Source: Notospermus geniculatus
Taxonomy: Eukaryota; Nemertea; Pilidiophora; Heteronemertea; Lineidae
DNA length: 64,000 bases
Assembly (NCBI GenBank): GCA_002633025.1
Contig: NMRB01000129.1
Location: forward strand, 178,931-242,930
Direction: 5' to 3'
Shown piece after piece: positions 1 through 14,560 of this stretch. Under the pieces are notes generated by a model. That model did not search any database. It was not told where the DNA came from and was given only the letters and a program-made list of their open reading frames with translations. Within the stretch, counting starts at the first letter, position 1; every line of letters begins with the position of its first letter. Both the position numbers and the translations under genes were made by a program.

Positions 1-3000
1 TACATCGCTCTGTCCCCCTGGCCCCAGGCAGAGGATGTTAGCCTGGTTCCACTGGCCTACTTCAGATGGCATTGTGAATATCAATCAGCGCCCCATCGAT
101 GGCCAGAGGAACCATGTTTACTGTGGTGACCTAAGACACAGACCGTCGTACACCGCTGCGAGTGTACACACCGATCAGAACTGCTCGACAAGACTGTTAG
201 AATCTACGTGTATATTTGAATGATCTTAGTTATCAATTAAACATGGAAACTGTTGCTACACATAAAAAAATGAGCTGAAGTATGGCACCTAACCTGATGA
301 AGGGTTAAGTAAAGGTATCAGAGCACATCGAACTTCTCAAGTGATGAAAAGGATGGCGGCCATTTTTTAATGAAGCAAATACATGTAGTGTGCCGCTGAG
401 GTCATGTGATTCAATACGACGAACCAGAAGGCGTCCTCAAAAATAACCTCGAAAATTTCTCAAAAAATCGTACAAAAAACCCGAAGCCGGGTGAAATAAT
501 TCAAATGTCATCATTCGGGACACGCTTTGACCCCAAATGATTTGCATATGTATCAAAAGTCAATAGATTACGTGAGAGAAAAAGGGCGAAAAATCGGGGA
601 CAAAATTGAATAATGCTGAAAGTGTGATGATAGGCTATTAGATATCAGTGGTGAGAATGCCTGAAGGCCAGCTCACCAATTACTTCAATTGGCCATTATA
701 AAATACTATTTTACTATCGGAGGGCAGAGATGGTTTACGATGCGTGCCCGACTGCAACTGCTTCGATCATGTTGCTATTATTAAATACCGAAATATGAAC
801 CACCGGCTAAAACGCATCTCACGATATACCTGGGTCACTATGATATGTTGTGGGACTCTTGAACGGGAAAATTGGGAAACCTAAGTATTGTTGACGGTGC
901 TGGGGTGTTTAGTATGCAGAGCTCGGCAAGTACTTGGAAAGCGGCAAACCCTCGAGAACACCTGGATGGGACATATCGATCCACTTGAGCCGTATGCGTT
1001 GTTCATTTTCCACGTACATATCATGGTACTGCACGTAGGGAGAGGACATTCTCTGTGTTCGCTTTAACCAAACACGCACCTCACACACGACCAATGTTAC
1101 ATGGGACAATATTTCGGACTGCCCCGAGCCAAAACAGAAGCATTCGTTGATAGACTGCAGTATGCTCAAAAGATATCAACGGTAAGTGACGGTTTCACTT
1201 CATAAATCTCATGATTTCCACAATAACTGATGATATTGATAAAAAAGTTGCTCGCTAAAATTCTGCAATTCGTAGCGCGGAGGTGTTGATGATGCTGTGA
1301 CCTTCGAGACATGGGACACGTGGATTTGTAATCGTTATGATTTTTTTTCTATGGTACTGTGGAGTTCTGTGCTGTTGTGAATTTTTCCCTCCCTTTACTT
1401 CAGGCGTTGTCAGACATCCTACTCTGACTTGGGGTTCCTATTTATCCTTGTGGCTTTACTCCTCTGAAAAAGGGGCCGGACTTTCTAGATCTCGTTTATC
1501 CTATTTGCCTTCATTGGCAAATCGATCATTACCTCGGCTTCCGTCGTGAACTATGCCAAAAACATTTCCTTAATGTGGTAGCAGGCATAGTAAGTTGCGT
1601 TTTTGATGATGCCCTTGAATGGGCAGCTTGTGGTTCCTTTGCCCAAGCTTATTTTGGAGGGGCTACGTTGTCCTTCGTCTCGATTACATAAATTTTACGT
1701 GCGAATCACTGGAGCCACGAGGTGGTCAGATGGCGATGGTACGCATCACTATAAGAAGAGCCTTTCGTCGACAGCAAATTCTTTGGTTTCCGGATGGAGC
1801 AGGTTCCAATGATTCCACCTCGCGATCATGATTACGACGTCGATTGATTTTTCGCGGTAGGGGTGATCTTTTTGTGCAGTTGTTATGTTCGGAATTGGAT
1901 TAGGCGCGCAAAAAGAAGAAATAGGAATAAACTCAAACGTAACAGAGTGTAAGATTGCAGACGAAAAACCTCGTCAACTGTTATCAAGCATATAACGTGT
2001 TCGGCCGACGTCTCATCCCCCGCCGACCACATGACCATATGGGCTATAATTATTTTTACACATTATACTGTCAACATAAGTGAGGACCTTCGATCTATTG
2101 TCATTCAACACCTCAAATCCAGCTGCTGGACACTCGAATCGATCGGGTTTCAAGTCGGAGCACAGCATGCGGAAATTGCAGATACGATAGGCCTGCTGGC
2201 ACGCGTTGTGGTGCAATATTTAGGGGGAGCACTTTCGTGTCCGTATTTCTCAGGGTCGTTTGCGCCATTCTTTCTGTTATGTTGTACGTTTATCACAGGA
2301 CAGGTACCACGCAGCCTGCACTTACACCGGAACTACTTCGTAACCTGTCGTCAGAAAGTATAACGTAGTCCCTCACGTCATTGATTGCCAGCGTGTTGGT
2401 ATTATCCACGGCAATCCGGGCCTACTATCGCTGAAAGTGCGAAAGTTATGAAAATGTTGGCAATTACAATATCAAACTAGATGCTTTTGACATTGTAATA
2501 GGTATCGAGTAATGCGATGCCAATTATTTAGAACATGAATTGCCGATTATTACCTTACTTACGTGTTTGGAGCCTTTTTTGCTGAAGTGGTGCGAATGTG
2601 GTCAAAACCGGACGTGCTGTGCTGAAGATAATGGATCAGTAACTGGACATACAGTCCGTTTTCGTCTTTATTCATGGAAGTTTTTCGGTTCAGGATCTCT
2701 AAAAGCGGGTAACTTTGAATGCTCCCAGTTTTCACATACACGACTCGTTCTATAACCATAAGGTAGCACTTCGACCCTCCTGAAAAGAGGGTCCTAGGTA
2801 GAGTGTAGCAGTAGTTTCTCCGGTGTAGAAGGCAAAAAGAGTAGAAAGGTCATCCCCGCTCTCTTAGGGTGTGTCTTGTTGGTGCGCTGCAGCAGCAAGT
2901 TTCACAACAGTCACAAACTCATGTGAACAACTTGATACATTTTTGCACAAAATCTAGCATGCGATACTCTGTAACATATTTTGTGTTTGTCATTCTATTA

Positions 3001-6000
3001 GAACATTTTCGCACTCCAACCATCGACCATCCATTTATGGAACGCTACCCTCTTCAATTCACAGTTTTGTGGTGTTATTGAAAAAAAGTGTTTTTGTTCG
3101 CTCCAACTGCACATCAAGGGGACCGTTAAATGCAACCAACGTCATGCTTTCTATGTCAACTACACGTACTCCAACATTTTCAAGTGTCATTCTCTTATGA
3201 TCTATAAATTTTCCCTGCATTTACAGACCTGAGCAAAACTGTACACTCCGACACTGTAGGCTAATGCATTCAATAGTTTCCACGAAACTTAAGTGACGAT
3301 ACGGAAAGGGCCTCTGCATACCACTTCTGGAGTCCGGAGTCATGCTGTGGCCATCGGCATGCCGTGACATAAAGGAAGGCCATTTGTTTGGCCTTGTCTG
3401 ATGATGGTTAATTGACCGGGCGAAGTTTCTGATTTGTTTACAAAGTTTACTTTTTTCGTGAAAGTTTTTATGGGGCTGGTGAGGAGGAAAGTCTGTCATA
3501 TGCCACAGACATGCCGTCCATCAAGATGATTGTCCATCTGGGGTTTTGTGAAGTATCTTCACATTGAAAGGCCAACCATGCCAACTATCAATGGGAATAC
3601 CATTTTTTGATCAGTTTTTCGAGCCATCTGGCTTCAGGTTTTTGCTGGAAACCGTTTGTGTCACAACTGCTCCTAGTTTTTCTTCTGAAAGAATGATATC
3701 CATCTGAATTGACTTCTCAAAGTAGAACAACTTTCCTATTTACATAGTCACATCCTGGTGTTTTCGCAGCTGGCAATGGATGCCTGTGGAATGTGTCAGT
3801 CCAAGAAACTATGCTCGCTTTCTCATTCACCTACGTATACACCGTGATTCGACACCGAACCACATCTGAATGGCTTTCCCTTTGGGTCAATTCACCGGAA
3901 TCCACTCAAAATGTAGACAGAAATCTCAAGTGGTTCTGGTCGTAAAGACTGCATTCAACCACAAGTCTATAGATAGGCTATTTAATTTCGTGCATTCTTT
4001 GCTTACGCCTTTCTTAGCTCTAATCCTCATTTTCAAGCACCCGGTATCTGTCATCTACGCTGAATATTCTAATAGTTACTTCTCAAAGCCAAATGTACGT
4101 TTTCTATCAAAATAATACAGGTCACCATAAGAGGTTCAAATATTGTCACGGTGGAGAATGCAGACGCGTAGATCCGGTGGTCACCGTTGTGGTCGGACTG
4201 ATCGCTTATTGACATATTTCAAAAAACCTTCTCTACAAAGTCCACTATGTGCCATGCTACATATCGCCAATCAGTCTTGTGGACAGTTCTGCTTGAATTC
4301 GTGGCCTTGGGGTACTGTCGACAGCCAACAGAACCAGAGAATCGTTTGCTCATCATGGTGTTTACAAAAACATGTTGAAGTCAAACGGTCCATAATCTCA
4401 TCGATCTGGCCCATTCTTTGAGCAATTCCTTTCATGATTGTTCCTTCCTGTCGACCACCGATATGGTTATTTTCCAAGGTGTCGACGTTAACACCTTGTT
4501 ATCTAATCGGGTCATCTAAATTGTCTTCTTGAATTGTGTCACGAGGCATTTTTATCGCCGCCATTTACGATCGGCCGACTGTGACCAATACGTTTCAAAT
4601 CAACATGGCGGTTGCGGCGATTGTGTGAAAGATTGACAGGTCCCTGTCATGCAAAATAAGTTGCCCCGTAATGGGAAACACAGCGCATTATTCTTCCTCG
4701 ACACTGCTTTTCTGTCGCTGAGACTGGCTGTTGTTATTCTTCCCTTTCTGCTCTATACCTCGCAGATCCCGATTTCAATTGGCAAAGGAGAAGTAGCAGA
4801 CGATTCATCTTATGTTCGGTCCTGTTTTGATTGTGGATTCTTACCAATCACGCTCTTGGGAGTCGAATCTAAACCTCCAACCCTTAGCCAAGGGGAATGA
4901 TGCAGACGGACGGATGTCACGTCTCATACTTGGTAAGAATCAATTCGAATTGTGTCATGAAAATCGATTTGCCCTTATCATTGCATCTTTGTCTGATATT
5001 TGGTGTGATGGCAGATTTTGGACCTGCGTTACGTAATACCAGTGTGCCTAGGCCTACTACAAGAGCGACGTGTGGCCACATCATATTTCGAGAGGAACGA
5101 GACGCAGCATCTTTGAAAAGTTTGTGTAAAGCCCAGAGCTGAACCCAAAGATTTGCTAGGCCAACTCTTCGGAGGCAAGCACGGTAACTCCCTCTCGAGG
5201 TCACGTAGAAGCAGTTTATTCTTTAGGTCAGGTAACCTCACGAGAGTTGTGTGACGATCATCTCACGATCTCATCTACGGTACGCCTATAATACATCAGG
5301 AACAAATCTTTCAATCTCAAGCGTCGAGATCTACAGATATCACACCTCAGCACAAGATGACTTGTTTATTCGACTGTCTTCTACGTCCCAACCCCCCGAC
5401 CCCCGCCGTCCCTATTGTCCACAGACAACGCATCCCTCGGTTTCCCGAATGTGCGCCGCAAAAGAAGCGATTGAATGATGTGAGATTTGCATTCATGGGG
5501 AAGTACTCCTTTATCTCGTAAGCTTTGTCGCCCAGGTTTAGTGGCGACAGCTCCGGTCTTCCTCAATGCCGGAATTAACGCCGTATGAATCGTTCAAGTG
5601 GTCGGGGGGATGAAAAATAGTCGTGGTTTTATTGAGTCTCTTGCAGCGAAAAATCAAGACGCACCGTGCACTGAGACGATGGCAAAATGTAGATGCCAGT
5701 CCCACAAAGCTTTCCTCATGGTTGTAGGCCTATACTAGTGACTCGCGTCTTTTTCGAATCAGAGATGAATGAAGAAAATACATGATGTTTCGAAGGACCC
5801 TCCCCAGACATACCCTGCCACTGCTGGGTGGCACAGTCCTATGCAAAGATGGCGGACTTGACATGGTTTCACTTTGTTCAGAGTTAGAAACGTTGCTATG
5901 CAGAAGATGTTTGCATGTAAAAGTTTACCTCAACGCGTGCGGCAGGCTCGCGGCTGCCTTGACGGGTCGCAGCAACTGGCACGCTGCAAATTGGAAATTT

Positions 6001-7643
6001 CTCCAATTTCGCGAACAGCTCTCACCCTGACTGTGAGGAACCATCATTAAAATTCATTCGCCTCAAAGGTCAAATGTTTGCAAGCGTTGTATCTCAGAAG
6101 GTTCTCCGACAACATTTCAACACTTGAAGGGAAAATACCAGTTGGCTTTGATCGTGTGTTCGGCAGGCAACAACAGCGCAATCCAGACGACCTTTGCGAC
6201 AGAAAAGGAATTCTCCCCTGTAAGTTAGTCGAGTTGAGGAAGGGTAAAGAAACAGTCAACCCGTGAGTAAGCAAGTTTTAGTCATTGGTTCACTCAACGC
6301 CGTGCGCTTCTTGAAGCTGAGCTCTCCAGCTCAGAATGTTTGGCCATTCTTTGGTCGCAGGCATTGAACTTTGAGGGTAAAGCATCCGACAGTGACGAAT
6401 TCTGCAGCATGAACTGAGAGGGTCCGGGTTCGTCGGATACGTTCTACAGTTAGGCAAAACACGTTGCATTTGATATTTGATATTTATTTTGACCAACACA
6501 AACAGTACGGTAACAAAAGTTTCATACACATGGGAAGAATTGTGGTCAGGGACAAAGCCAAGATCCTAATAGGATCGCTTACGGCTTTGCCCCACCCGGA
6601 CCCTGCAGGCCTATAGCGGTTACCATACTATGGGCAAAGCCATATGGAAACCAGTCAGTATGGTTCTCCTGTTTGGTCGCCAACATTCTTGAAACTGGCA
6701 CCGAATCCAGGACCAAATCGCTATATGCTGTGTACAGTTCAAATTCCACATATTCTGTACATAGTTTTTGTAATCAGGTACAGCGAGCAGGAGGTCATGA
6801 GGTTAAGCGTTCATTTGCGTAATTGTCACACTAACTGTGGCATTAAACAAGTAGGGCCTGTCAATTTTCCACTCGCTGTACATTCTTTCAATTTGCTTGA
6901 GCAGCATCAGTATCGACAGGCAGCACGCTGACCCAATTCCGTTCTCGGCGACAATTTCGTTGAGCAAGACTATAATGGGCGATTCTGGACGTGCCAAAGT
7001 AGTATGCCTGAAACAGTCTTTTGTTAGTACATTTCGTCAGTCTGTCAGTCCATCCTTCCATCACTCCATCTGCCCAACTACCCGACGTTTTGTAACCGTA
7101 ATAATAGAGACCCCAAATTATATCTGAAGGTAGCCCTTGGTGAACTCTCCTCGGAAACAAATTTTAAGCGCGATTTGACGTATATTAGGCCCTCCAGGGG
7201 GCGTTTTGCGCAAAATGAAATATCTTAATATCTCAGCCCCTATGATAAATATGTAGACAAAAAGTGATGGAATAGATAGTTTGATATTTTCTACATCAGT
7301 TCAAAGGGAAAATAATGTTAGATCTGTCCACCAGGGGTGCTATTCAACAAAATTAAAAACAGGGGTATTTGAATTTCCCGCACTTTAAAGTCCCAAATTA
7401 TGCATGAGTGACTCTGTAACTGGTGTCCTGTCCAACCTATATATAGCCAGTGGTAACACCGACACTAGACTGATACTATGTAGAACCTTAGCTGACAAAA
7501 ATGGCCACTAGGCCTATGCTTTTCATCACTTCAGAAGTTCAACGCGCTGTTATAGCGCGACTAATCTTTCATCAGGTAAGGTAACATACTTCAACTCATT
7601 CTTTTATGTGTGGCAACAGTCTCAATACCTAATTGGTAACTTA
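1..7643. other. No supported gene
   Basis: Only short open frames with no recognisable domains. The first ~150-220 bases are open in two frames from the window edge and could be the end of an upstream exon, but nothing was recognised. An ATGGCGGCCAT palindrome occurs at 353-363. Confidence 0.5.
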
Positions 7644-7650
7644 CATCATT

Positions 7651-7675
7651 CTTGGAGGAATTTAATTCCTCCAAG
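7651..7675. mobile_element. 25-bp palindromic insertion with 7-bp flanking repeat
   Basis: The arms CTTGGAGGAATT and AATTCCTCCAAG are perfect complements around one T. CATCATT flanks both sides (7644-7650 and 7676-7682). Same family as the elements at 31990 and 36381. Confidence 0.72.
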
Positions 7676-7682
7676 CATCATT

Positions 7683-10600
7683 CAAATAGATAAATTTGAA
7701 TAGTCTCGTCGAGCATGCATTTGACACAAGATCATGATCAACCTCGCCACCATGAATTAGTGCTGTGGTCTCAATAACCAGTGGGGCATCCAGGGGCCAT
7801 ATTCATGAAACCTTGCTAGGCTTAGTTACTTACTAAATTACCCAGTCTGTACAGGCCAATGTACACCACTAAACTTTGTATCAGTGCTGAGAGTGAAGGA
7901 TGAAGACAGTGTTGTGTGGGCATCGCGGTACCATAATGCTCAGGGTGTTTGTCACGGGATTGATTTCGCATCGTTGGCTGAAATTTGAGCCGCAAACAAG
8001 AATGTTCCGATAGTATAGATTGTTCTCAACCCATCGAGGCCCACAATCATCAGAGTGTAAAAGCAGGTGATCGATTTCACCCATATGGTCTCCTCCTCAA
8101 TGACAACAGCATGTGTTGGTGAGAATTGATTATTGTCATGCTCATATAAATCGTTAGCAAATGGTGTGAGAAAAACAAAGGTGCGACCTGAGCTCCACGA
8201 CTGATGATTGTTGCATTGTTGCCGGAAATCATCCGTTTCTGTGCGTGCGGTTGCGCGGTTCAACTTCAACAGCAACTCTTCATCTCAGTTTGTCTGGCTT
8301 TGTGTCGTGTCTGTCCACACGACCGATACAGTACGTGGTTCCGGTGCATGTAGCTTGGATGTAGACCGATAATAATGACAATTTTTGGGATACATTGCAT
8401 GAAATTAGATCTTTGGTCGTGTTTTTCAGACAATAAAGACTGAAAGAAGTCTTTCGTAGACAGGTATTTATCGCAGCCTTAGATAGATACGTCCATCTAG
8501 ATCTCATCAGAGCAAAGGCTGAATTGTTGAACTGTACGATTCTCACGTCTGCACGGGATAGGAAAGACATAGAGCTAATTTCTCATCGAAACGTGCTCAG
8601 CATTAGCTCCGCCTCCGTAGGCCGTACTTTGATGCCTTATGTATACGGCAGGAACATTCCTCTTCGGGCTTTTCGCCAAGTCGTATCATCTGGGCTTGAG
8701 TTACCCGTAATGAGTTTCGTACAGCTCTGCTGGTGCTCCAGGGAGCAGTTAGCAAAATAAAATGTGCTAATGCGAAACCCAGACCTGGAACTGACTGCCA
8801 ATAACATACGGTTGTGGCATCGGATGGTTTCCTGGAGATGTTGCCTGGTGGGAAATGTCGACATTCAGATTCACCGTAACACCGCCGCCATCTTCGGGAA
8901 TGTACGAAGACCCTTGGCCACTTCCGGTTTTCCGGAGATGACTTAGCCTGCAGTCACCGTCGCTGATTATCGAGATTTTCGTCAACTCAGCGAAGAAACA
9001 TCCAACCATTTGCAATATAGCGCGACTGACGCAAGTCTTCTATAAGCGATTTGTGGTCAGAACCTTAGTTTAGATGGCAGCACCAACGGTAGGCCATCCT
9101 TCTCCCACACACCGCCGCAAGATTACGCCTCTCGTCCGTGCGCCCTATCATCCAAAACCCAGAACCAACGGCGACGGCATGCCAGATTGAGCCAGAATGT
9201 CGCAGCTAATAACAAATCAGAATCATCATTGTAAATTTTATCATTCGTATTTGCCTTTTGAAGGCCTTTTGATCGAATAAATAATTCTATAGATGAGGAA
9301 AGAGAAAGGGCAACACTGGGACTCTGCTTTGCAGTACAACCGCGAGACAAATTCGTACTGACACAACTTTATACGTAAAATAGGTTACCTTCCGTCGACT
9401 GAATATGAAGGAGTATATCAAGCACAGGCAATTTGTCAGAGAAATAGTTGGATGGTTTTCATGTCATGATCTAACTGCAGATATCACACCTAACGCTTCT
9501 CCCAGGTGCAACAACATCAAAGAGCTTCTTCCACCTTTGGTTGGCCGCAGTAGCCAGTGCAGTTTTGCACACAAACCGCTATATCTGAACATCGGTGATT
9601 TTGACATTCATATGCTGGCGCGGTCTTCGCCAACTCAGTAGTGAAAACATGTCCGCTCTTATCTACATGGATCGCTCAGAAATCATGATATCGTCACGAA
9701 TACTTCACCATTCATCCACCAGCGATCAAACCATCTGTTGGCCCGTCTGCCCTAAACGATTGTTCAGGCCTACACGGTAATCCTTCTACACAACCACGGA
9801 CTGACTACTTGGCAAACAGTTACAAACTGAAGTGATGGTCATCGTTCTGAAACCACGCAGCACTTCGCTCGGCGTTGAACGCAAGAGAAACTAGGTCACC
9901 ATGACCTAAAACTGAGCGATGCTAGCGCTCCCAGAGCGAATGTTGCGAACAGCCCGTCCTGCATGATCAGTTTTAGAACTGGGTATCGATTGCTTCCACA
10001 AGTTCGAAAGCATGGACCTAAAAATACTTGTCGCACGGCGACCATGGCGAGAGTGGTAAGTCACCAACTCTGATAGGTCGTAGATGAAGTTGGAACACAC
10101 TTCCCAGTAGATTCGACATAATATGGCCTCTCACCATTCCTCCAAGTATTGACATAGGCCTACCGTAGTTTCTGTCTCGTCCGAAGACATTGTAGCAGAA
10201 TAGAGAAACAATCATTTTCCTTTGGATATGGAGGCCCAATTCTGATTTGGAGTAGAATGATAAAAAAGAATGGTAGAAAATGATAGAAAAGAGGAAGAAG
10301 TAGGAACAGTTCTTCAGAAAAGGGCAATTTCCCTTTCACCGCCGGTCCTCAGCACTCCTCAGCAAGCTCGCCAAGCCATTGTCATTACAGAATTCAACAC
10401 ACATACCTCGACGAGTTATCACCAGCCATTCACATGATTAATGAGAATCTAAAGTAACCGTTCTGGGAAACGCATGTACACCGACCAGAGCTGGATGGGG
10501 AGGGAATGATAATATCGCACAGTCGCCGATATTCTTCTCTGAATTCATCAAATTGTAATGATAATGGTGCGAATAGGTGTGTATCTACATCATCTACTTC

Positions 10601-13325
10601 AATTTCTTGTCGTGCTGCATAAATCTATTTCTTATCCGTTATAGGCCAGGGGAATTGACGTATTCTTGGGTGTAACGCTATGGCTTCCAAGCAGCGCTTC
10701 CGGTTGAAATTGCTCAATCTCGCGCAAAGCTGATTTCTCAGAGGTGCTTGCGATTAATGCGAACGACTAATCTTGCTTGCCTTCGGATGCCAGCCATGTT
10801 TGACGCTGAGAAAGTCAGATCGACCGTTATTGTCGTCGATAATCATAATAACTGGGCATCAATTTTCTTATTCGTCAGTGGTGATATCTGAAGATGGCTG
10901 ACACTTGCGGCGACTCGTGGTTGGGTGAAGTGGTTGGGTCCACCGGTGGCAAAATGTAGGCCTACCTCGGGAATATACGTGTGATTATAGATGGCAAAGA
11001 GAGAGAAAGACGGTTCTCTCAATCCACCCAGCATGGCCAGTACAAGTTCCCAGTGCCCTTGTGATCGTGACGTCAGTCACTAAGACAGCAGGGCGTGTCA
11101 GGGCCATTGATAAGAAGAAATATGGCAAATAGTTCGACCTCACCAAACAGTGCTAGAAATGGTGATGTCAAGAACTGCCATTGATGTGAACAGTTTTAAA
11201 TCCCTATTTCTTGAAGGCAGCAGCGCTTCAACCCAATCCGTCCACAAATCGATGACGCGCTGTATTTATCGGCAATAGGAGCTGTCAGCCGCGCATATTG
11301 CTAACAGATGGCAGCACAGTCTTAGCGGACCAAATGTACAGGAAATCTATTACGATCGCTGCTCGATCGATAATGACTGGGTCCGCTAGATGCATTGAAT
11401 TGGGCCCTAGTGACACCTAGTGGTCAACTCGCTGACAGCTCCTATTGGCAGACATCACCGTCTCTATCGAACCGGACCAGTCGTGTTGACATTTCGTGCC
11501 GGACTCGGGACCTTGAATCTCGGTCGTTCAGTTTCTAATCATTTTACCAAACGGGATTGCAAGCGCAGGGGCGTGACTTAGCGTTGTGCTGCCTTGTTAG
11601 GATTCCCCCGAATCTGGGACTGAATATGTCAAAATGTGGTTGCAATACAAATGGTGACACAGAAAGTTCATAATCATGACAAATCTTCGGGCGTTGCTGC
11701 AGCTTGGGACGACAGCGAATACATCGCCACTACGTAGATTGCAAACGTAATTCATCTTTTTCCGAGGTAGGCGAATTCGTCAGTCATCCTCTCTATTCCA
11801 TACACATCTCTCAACTTCCGAGATGCAGGAAGGTAATTTGGCAGGAAGAATAAATAAACAAGCTGCTTTTATAGCTGCTGCTCGTTGGCCTGTCGGATCA
11901 TGGTGTATTTTGTCAGCCGAAGGCGGCTGCGGTTGCTTCTTGTTGGCACTGAGAAATCATGAGTGCATGGAAGGCGCAACCAACTTTCAGTTCCGTCGTT
12001 TTCTAACAGGTGGCGCTGAGGAAAATTTCTCAATTGCTTGCCAAATTTCTTCCTTTTTTGCTCTTTTTTGGTTCGCACGAACTTTATACAGAAGTATATC
12101 CGATATGTTTGCACAGCGAAATGAATTCATTTGTGTGCAATTGTCATTTTGCGGCAATGTTTACACGTGTTTGTATGTTTTACGTGCCATGTTGTCGGAA
12201 ATTTCTTTGTCTGATGGTCCGCGCAAAATATTCGTGCTTTTTCGAGGAAATATCAAAGGATCTTTTGTTTATTTCTGTTTGAATATTTGTCCGTCCAAAT
12301 GATGATAATTTCTATCTGCATTATATTATTCTGCGGTAGGCCTAATGCGTTTCCTGCGGCAGAAATATTCGAATGCCTATCCAATGGCTTTTAAGATGCA
12401 TCTGGGGTGGGGGCTTATCATTCATTGTTAATAGTGCTTCTTGACATACATGTATAAGATATCCTCACGAACCTGCTCCTTCCCTATTATGCAATGGGGA
12501 CATCTTATTCCACAGACCACTTTTCGATGCACACAAGCCAAAGAATTTTGTCGGTAAAAACAAAATTTTGTTTCGCTTTTTTTGTGCCTTTTCTGTGACC
12601 TTTCCACGGGGGGGGGGGGATAAAGGGTTCTTTAATCTTTTATTACGGAGGACTGCGCATGAAAATAGAAAAAAAGGTATTAGGAGTCATTTAGAATTTC
12701 AATTCTATTGTGCTGAACTTCTTTTGCAAATAACTTGGATTTTCATTATAGTGTTTTGTTGGCCACCTGGGAAGTGGCTTTTCTCGTAGACGCATGATTA
12801 CGACCGTCCGCCGAATATAAAGTACTTGAAGAATAATAGGGGCAGGCAGTACAGGGCACAAAAAGGGTCGCGGTATGTTTGATCATTAGCCAGGGTTCAC
12901 TGTGAGCAGAAACCCAACCAAAGTTATGCACTAAGAATGCTCGCTACGGTATTGCTATTTGCTTGTGGTAATTGCTTTTTTCACGGAACAGGTTCCCTGA
13001 CTGTTTGCCCCGTTTTCTTTCTGTGAAGAATTGCCCAATAGGAGAACGACCAATGTAATTAAACTCGCTCTCAACGGGGTGTTAAAGTCCTTATTTTGCT
13101 ATGTCTTACAAAAACAACCCAAAGGTGTTACTGGGGGAAGCTCCGATATGAATCCCTTGGGCTATTCGGTGTCCCCCTGTAGTTAAAACAAACCCAGACG
13201 TACCACGGCTTTTGAGGAGTGTATTTCTATAGCTGTGAAAATATAGCACAGACCCAAAGGTCGTCACCTAGCCCTTGGCTGCAAACTGACGTCAAGTTTC
13301 ATGGATAATCAACATGTTTCCTTTT
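7683..13325. other. No supported gene; scattered repeats
   Basis: A GGGGCCATATTCATGAAAC motif near 7790-7812 resembles a solo MITE end. The longest frame (11823-12302) has no recognised motif and overlaps other open frames. A run of G lies near 12609-12620. Confidence 0.5.
11271..11449. repeat. ~180-bp fold-back repeat
   Basis: Terminal inverted repeats GGCAATAGGAGCTGTCAGC (11271-11289) and its complement at 11431-11449 (one mismatch). A second nested pair, TAGCGGACC and GGTCCGCTA, lies inside. No clear target duplication. Confidence 0.65.
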
Positions 13326-14560
13326 TAGCTCACCTGGCTGTATGTGGTGAGCTATTACGATGGTGCGGCGTCCGTCGTCGTCGTCCGTTAGCAGGGCACG
13401 TTTTGTTACCGCTTGGGCTATTGATCAGGGTCCGTATGTATAAAACATCTTAAGTGTAAAATTTCCCTTATCTTTTGTTTGGAACAATAGTTTAAGGGGA
13501 ATTTTACACTTAAGATGTTTTATGCATATGGCCCCTGCATCTTCGATAATCGAAGGGCAATCTGCTCACCACTGCGTTCATCGCATATCATGATGTGATG
13601 TGCGATGTAACGCAGTGGTGAGCAGATCGCCCTTCGATTATCGAAGATGTTGATCTGAAACTTGGTACATATATACCCGTAATCCGCAATCTCCTGAACT
13701 AATGACTGGACCATCTCCAAATTTTTTTCATGGAGGTGTATCTAATGAGGATAGATAACATAACGGGTCTTTGATTTGACCTACTTTTCAAGGTCACAGA
13801 GGTCAAAGTTCAGAATTTTGTCTATGGGTGGCACGTTTCGTAACCGCTGGGGCTATTGACCTGAAACTTGGTACATTATATCCCTATGTCATTATGACGT
13901 ATGACACCAAGCTCCAGTCCGATTCGATTCTTGGCAAAGTGTGCAATAACTCCTGAACTAATGACTGGATCAAGTCCAAATTTTAATCATAGGTGTATCT
14001 AATGAGGATACATGACATATTTAACGGGTTTGTGATTTGCCCTACTGTACTTTTCAAGGTCACATAGGTTCGAAATTTTGCCATTTGGTGGCACGTTTCG
14101 TAACTGCTAGGGCTATTGACCTGAAACTTGGTACACATACAGCCCTATGTCAGTTGACCAATGACACCAAGTTTCAGTCCGATTCGATTCTTAGCATGGC
14201 CACCAGGTGGCAAAAACGAAAACTCAAAATTCTAATAATTCCTGAACTAACGTCTTGATCGTCTCCAAATTTTCATCATCGGTGCATCTAATGAGGATAC
14301 ATGATGGTTTTTGATTTGACCTACTTTTCAAGGCCACGGAGGTCAAAGTTCAAAATTTTGTCATTTGGTGGCTATTTGACCTAATATCTTCTAAATTGGT
14401 GTGATCAGGTGTCTGGGTACCCTCTATACCTGGAACTCAAGGCTTGCCCGGGAACATTTCGATTTAACATTATTGTCATTTGTCATTTGTTCTTCTGGTA
14501 CATTCAACCAGGTGAGCACATGGTCCATGGACCATTTCATTTTCATAGCTTGGCCTACTT
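13326..14560 (+). mobile_element. ~1.2-kb non-coding repeat element, copy A
   Basis: Begins TTTAGCTCACC with a terminal hairpin (AGCTCACC...GGTGAGCT), then CGGCGTCCGTCGTCG. It continues as 260-280-bp internal monomers recognisable by GGTGGCACGTTTCGTAAC, TGACCTGAAACTTGGTAC and CACCAAG...CAGTCCGATTCGATTCT. It ends near CCAGGTGAGCACATGGTCCA. It has no coding capacity. A second copy in inverted orientation lies in CHD1. A ~223-bp double hairpin is inserted in its first monomer. Confidence 0.82.
13427..13649. mobile_element. Double-hairpin fold-back insertion nested in element copy A
   Basis: Two adjacent near-perfect hairpins interrupt the repeat. Hairpin 1 has 44-bp arms at 13427-13470 and 13492-13535 (AGGGTCC...AAACATCTTAAGTG). 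Hairpin 2 has ~49-bp arms at about 13538-13586 and 13600-13648 (CATCTTCGATAATCGAAGGG). TTGATC flanks the whole block (13421-13426 and 13650-13655), which fits a target duplication. Copy B lacks the block. Confidence 0.8.

Noticed and set aside
1-220. Open frames from the left edge as the end of an upstream gene
   Set aside because: Two frames are open, neither shows a recognisable motif, and no splice acceptor is visible within the window.
6405-6445. GGGTTCG motif resembling a T-arm
   Set aside because: No acceptor stem or D-arm partner could be found.
11823-12302. 159-codon open frame on the + strand
   Set aside because: No recognisable domain, and two other overlapping frames are open in the same AT-rich stretch. 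It is not supported as a gene.
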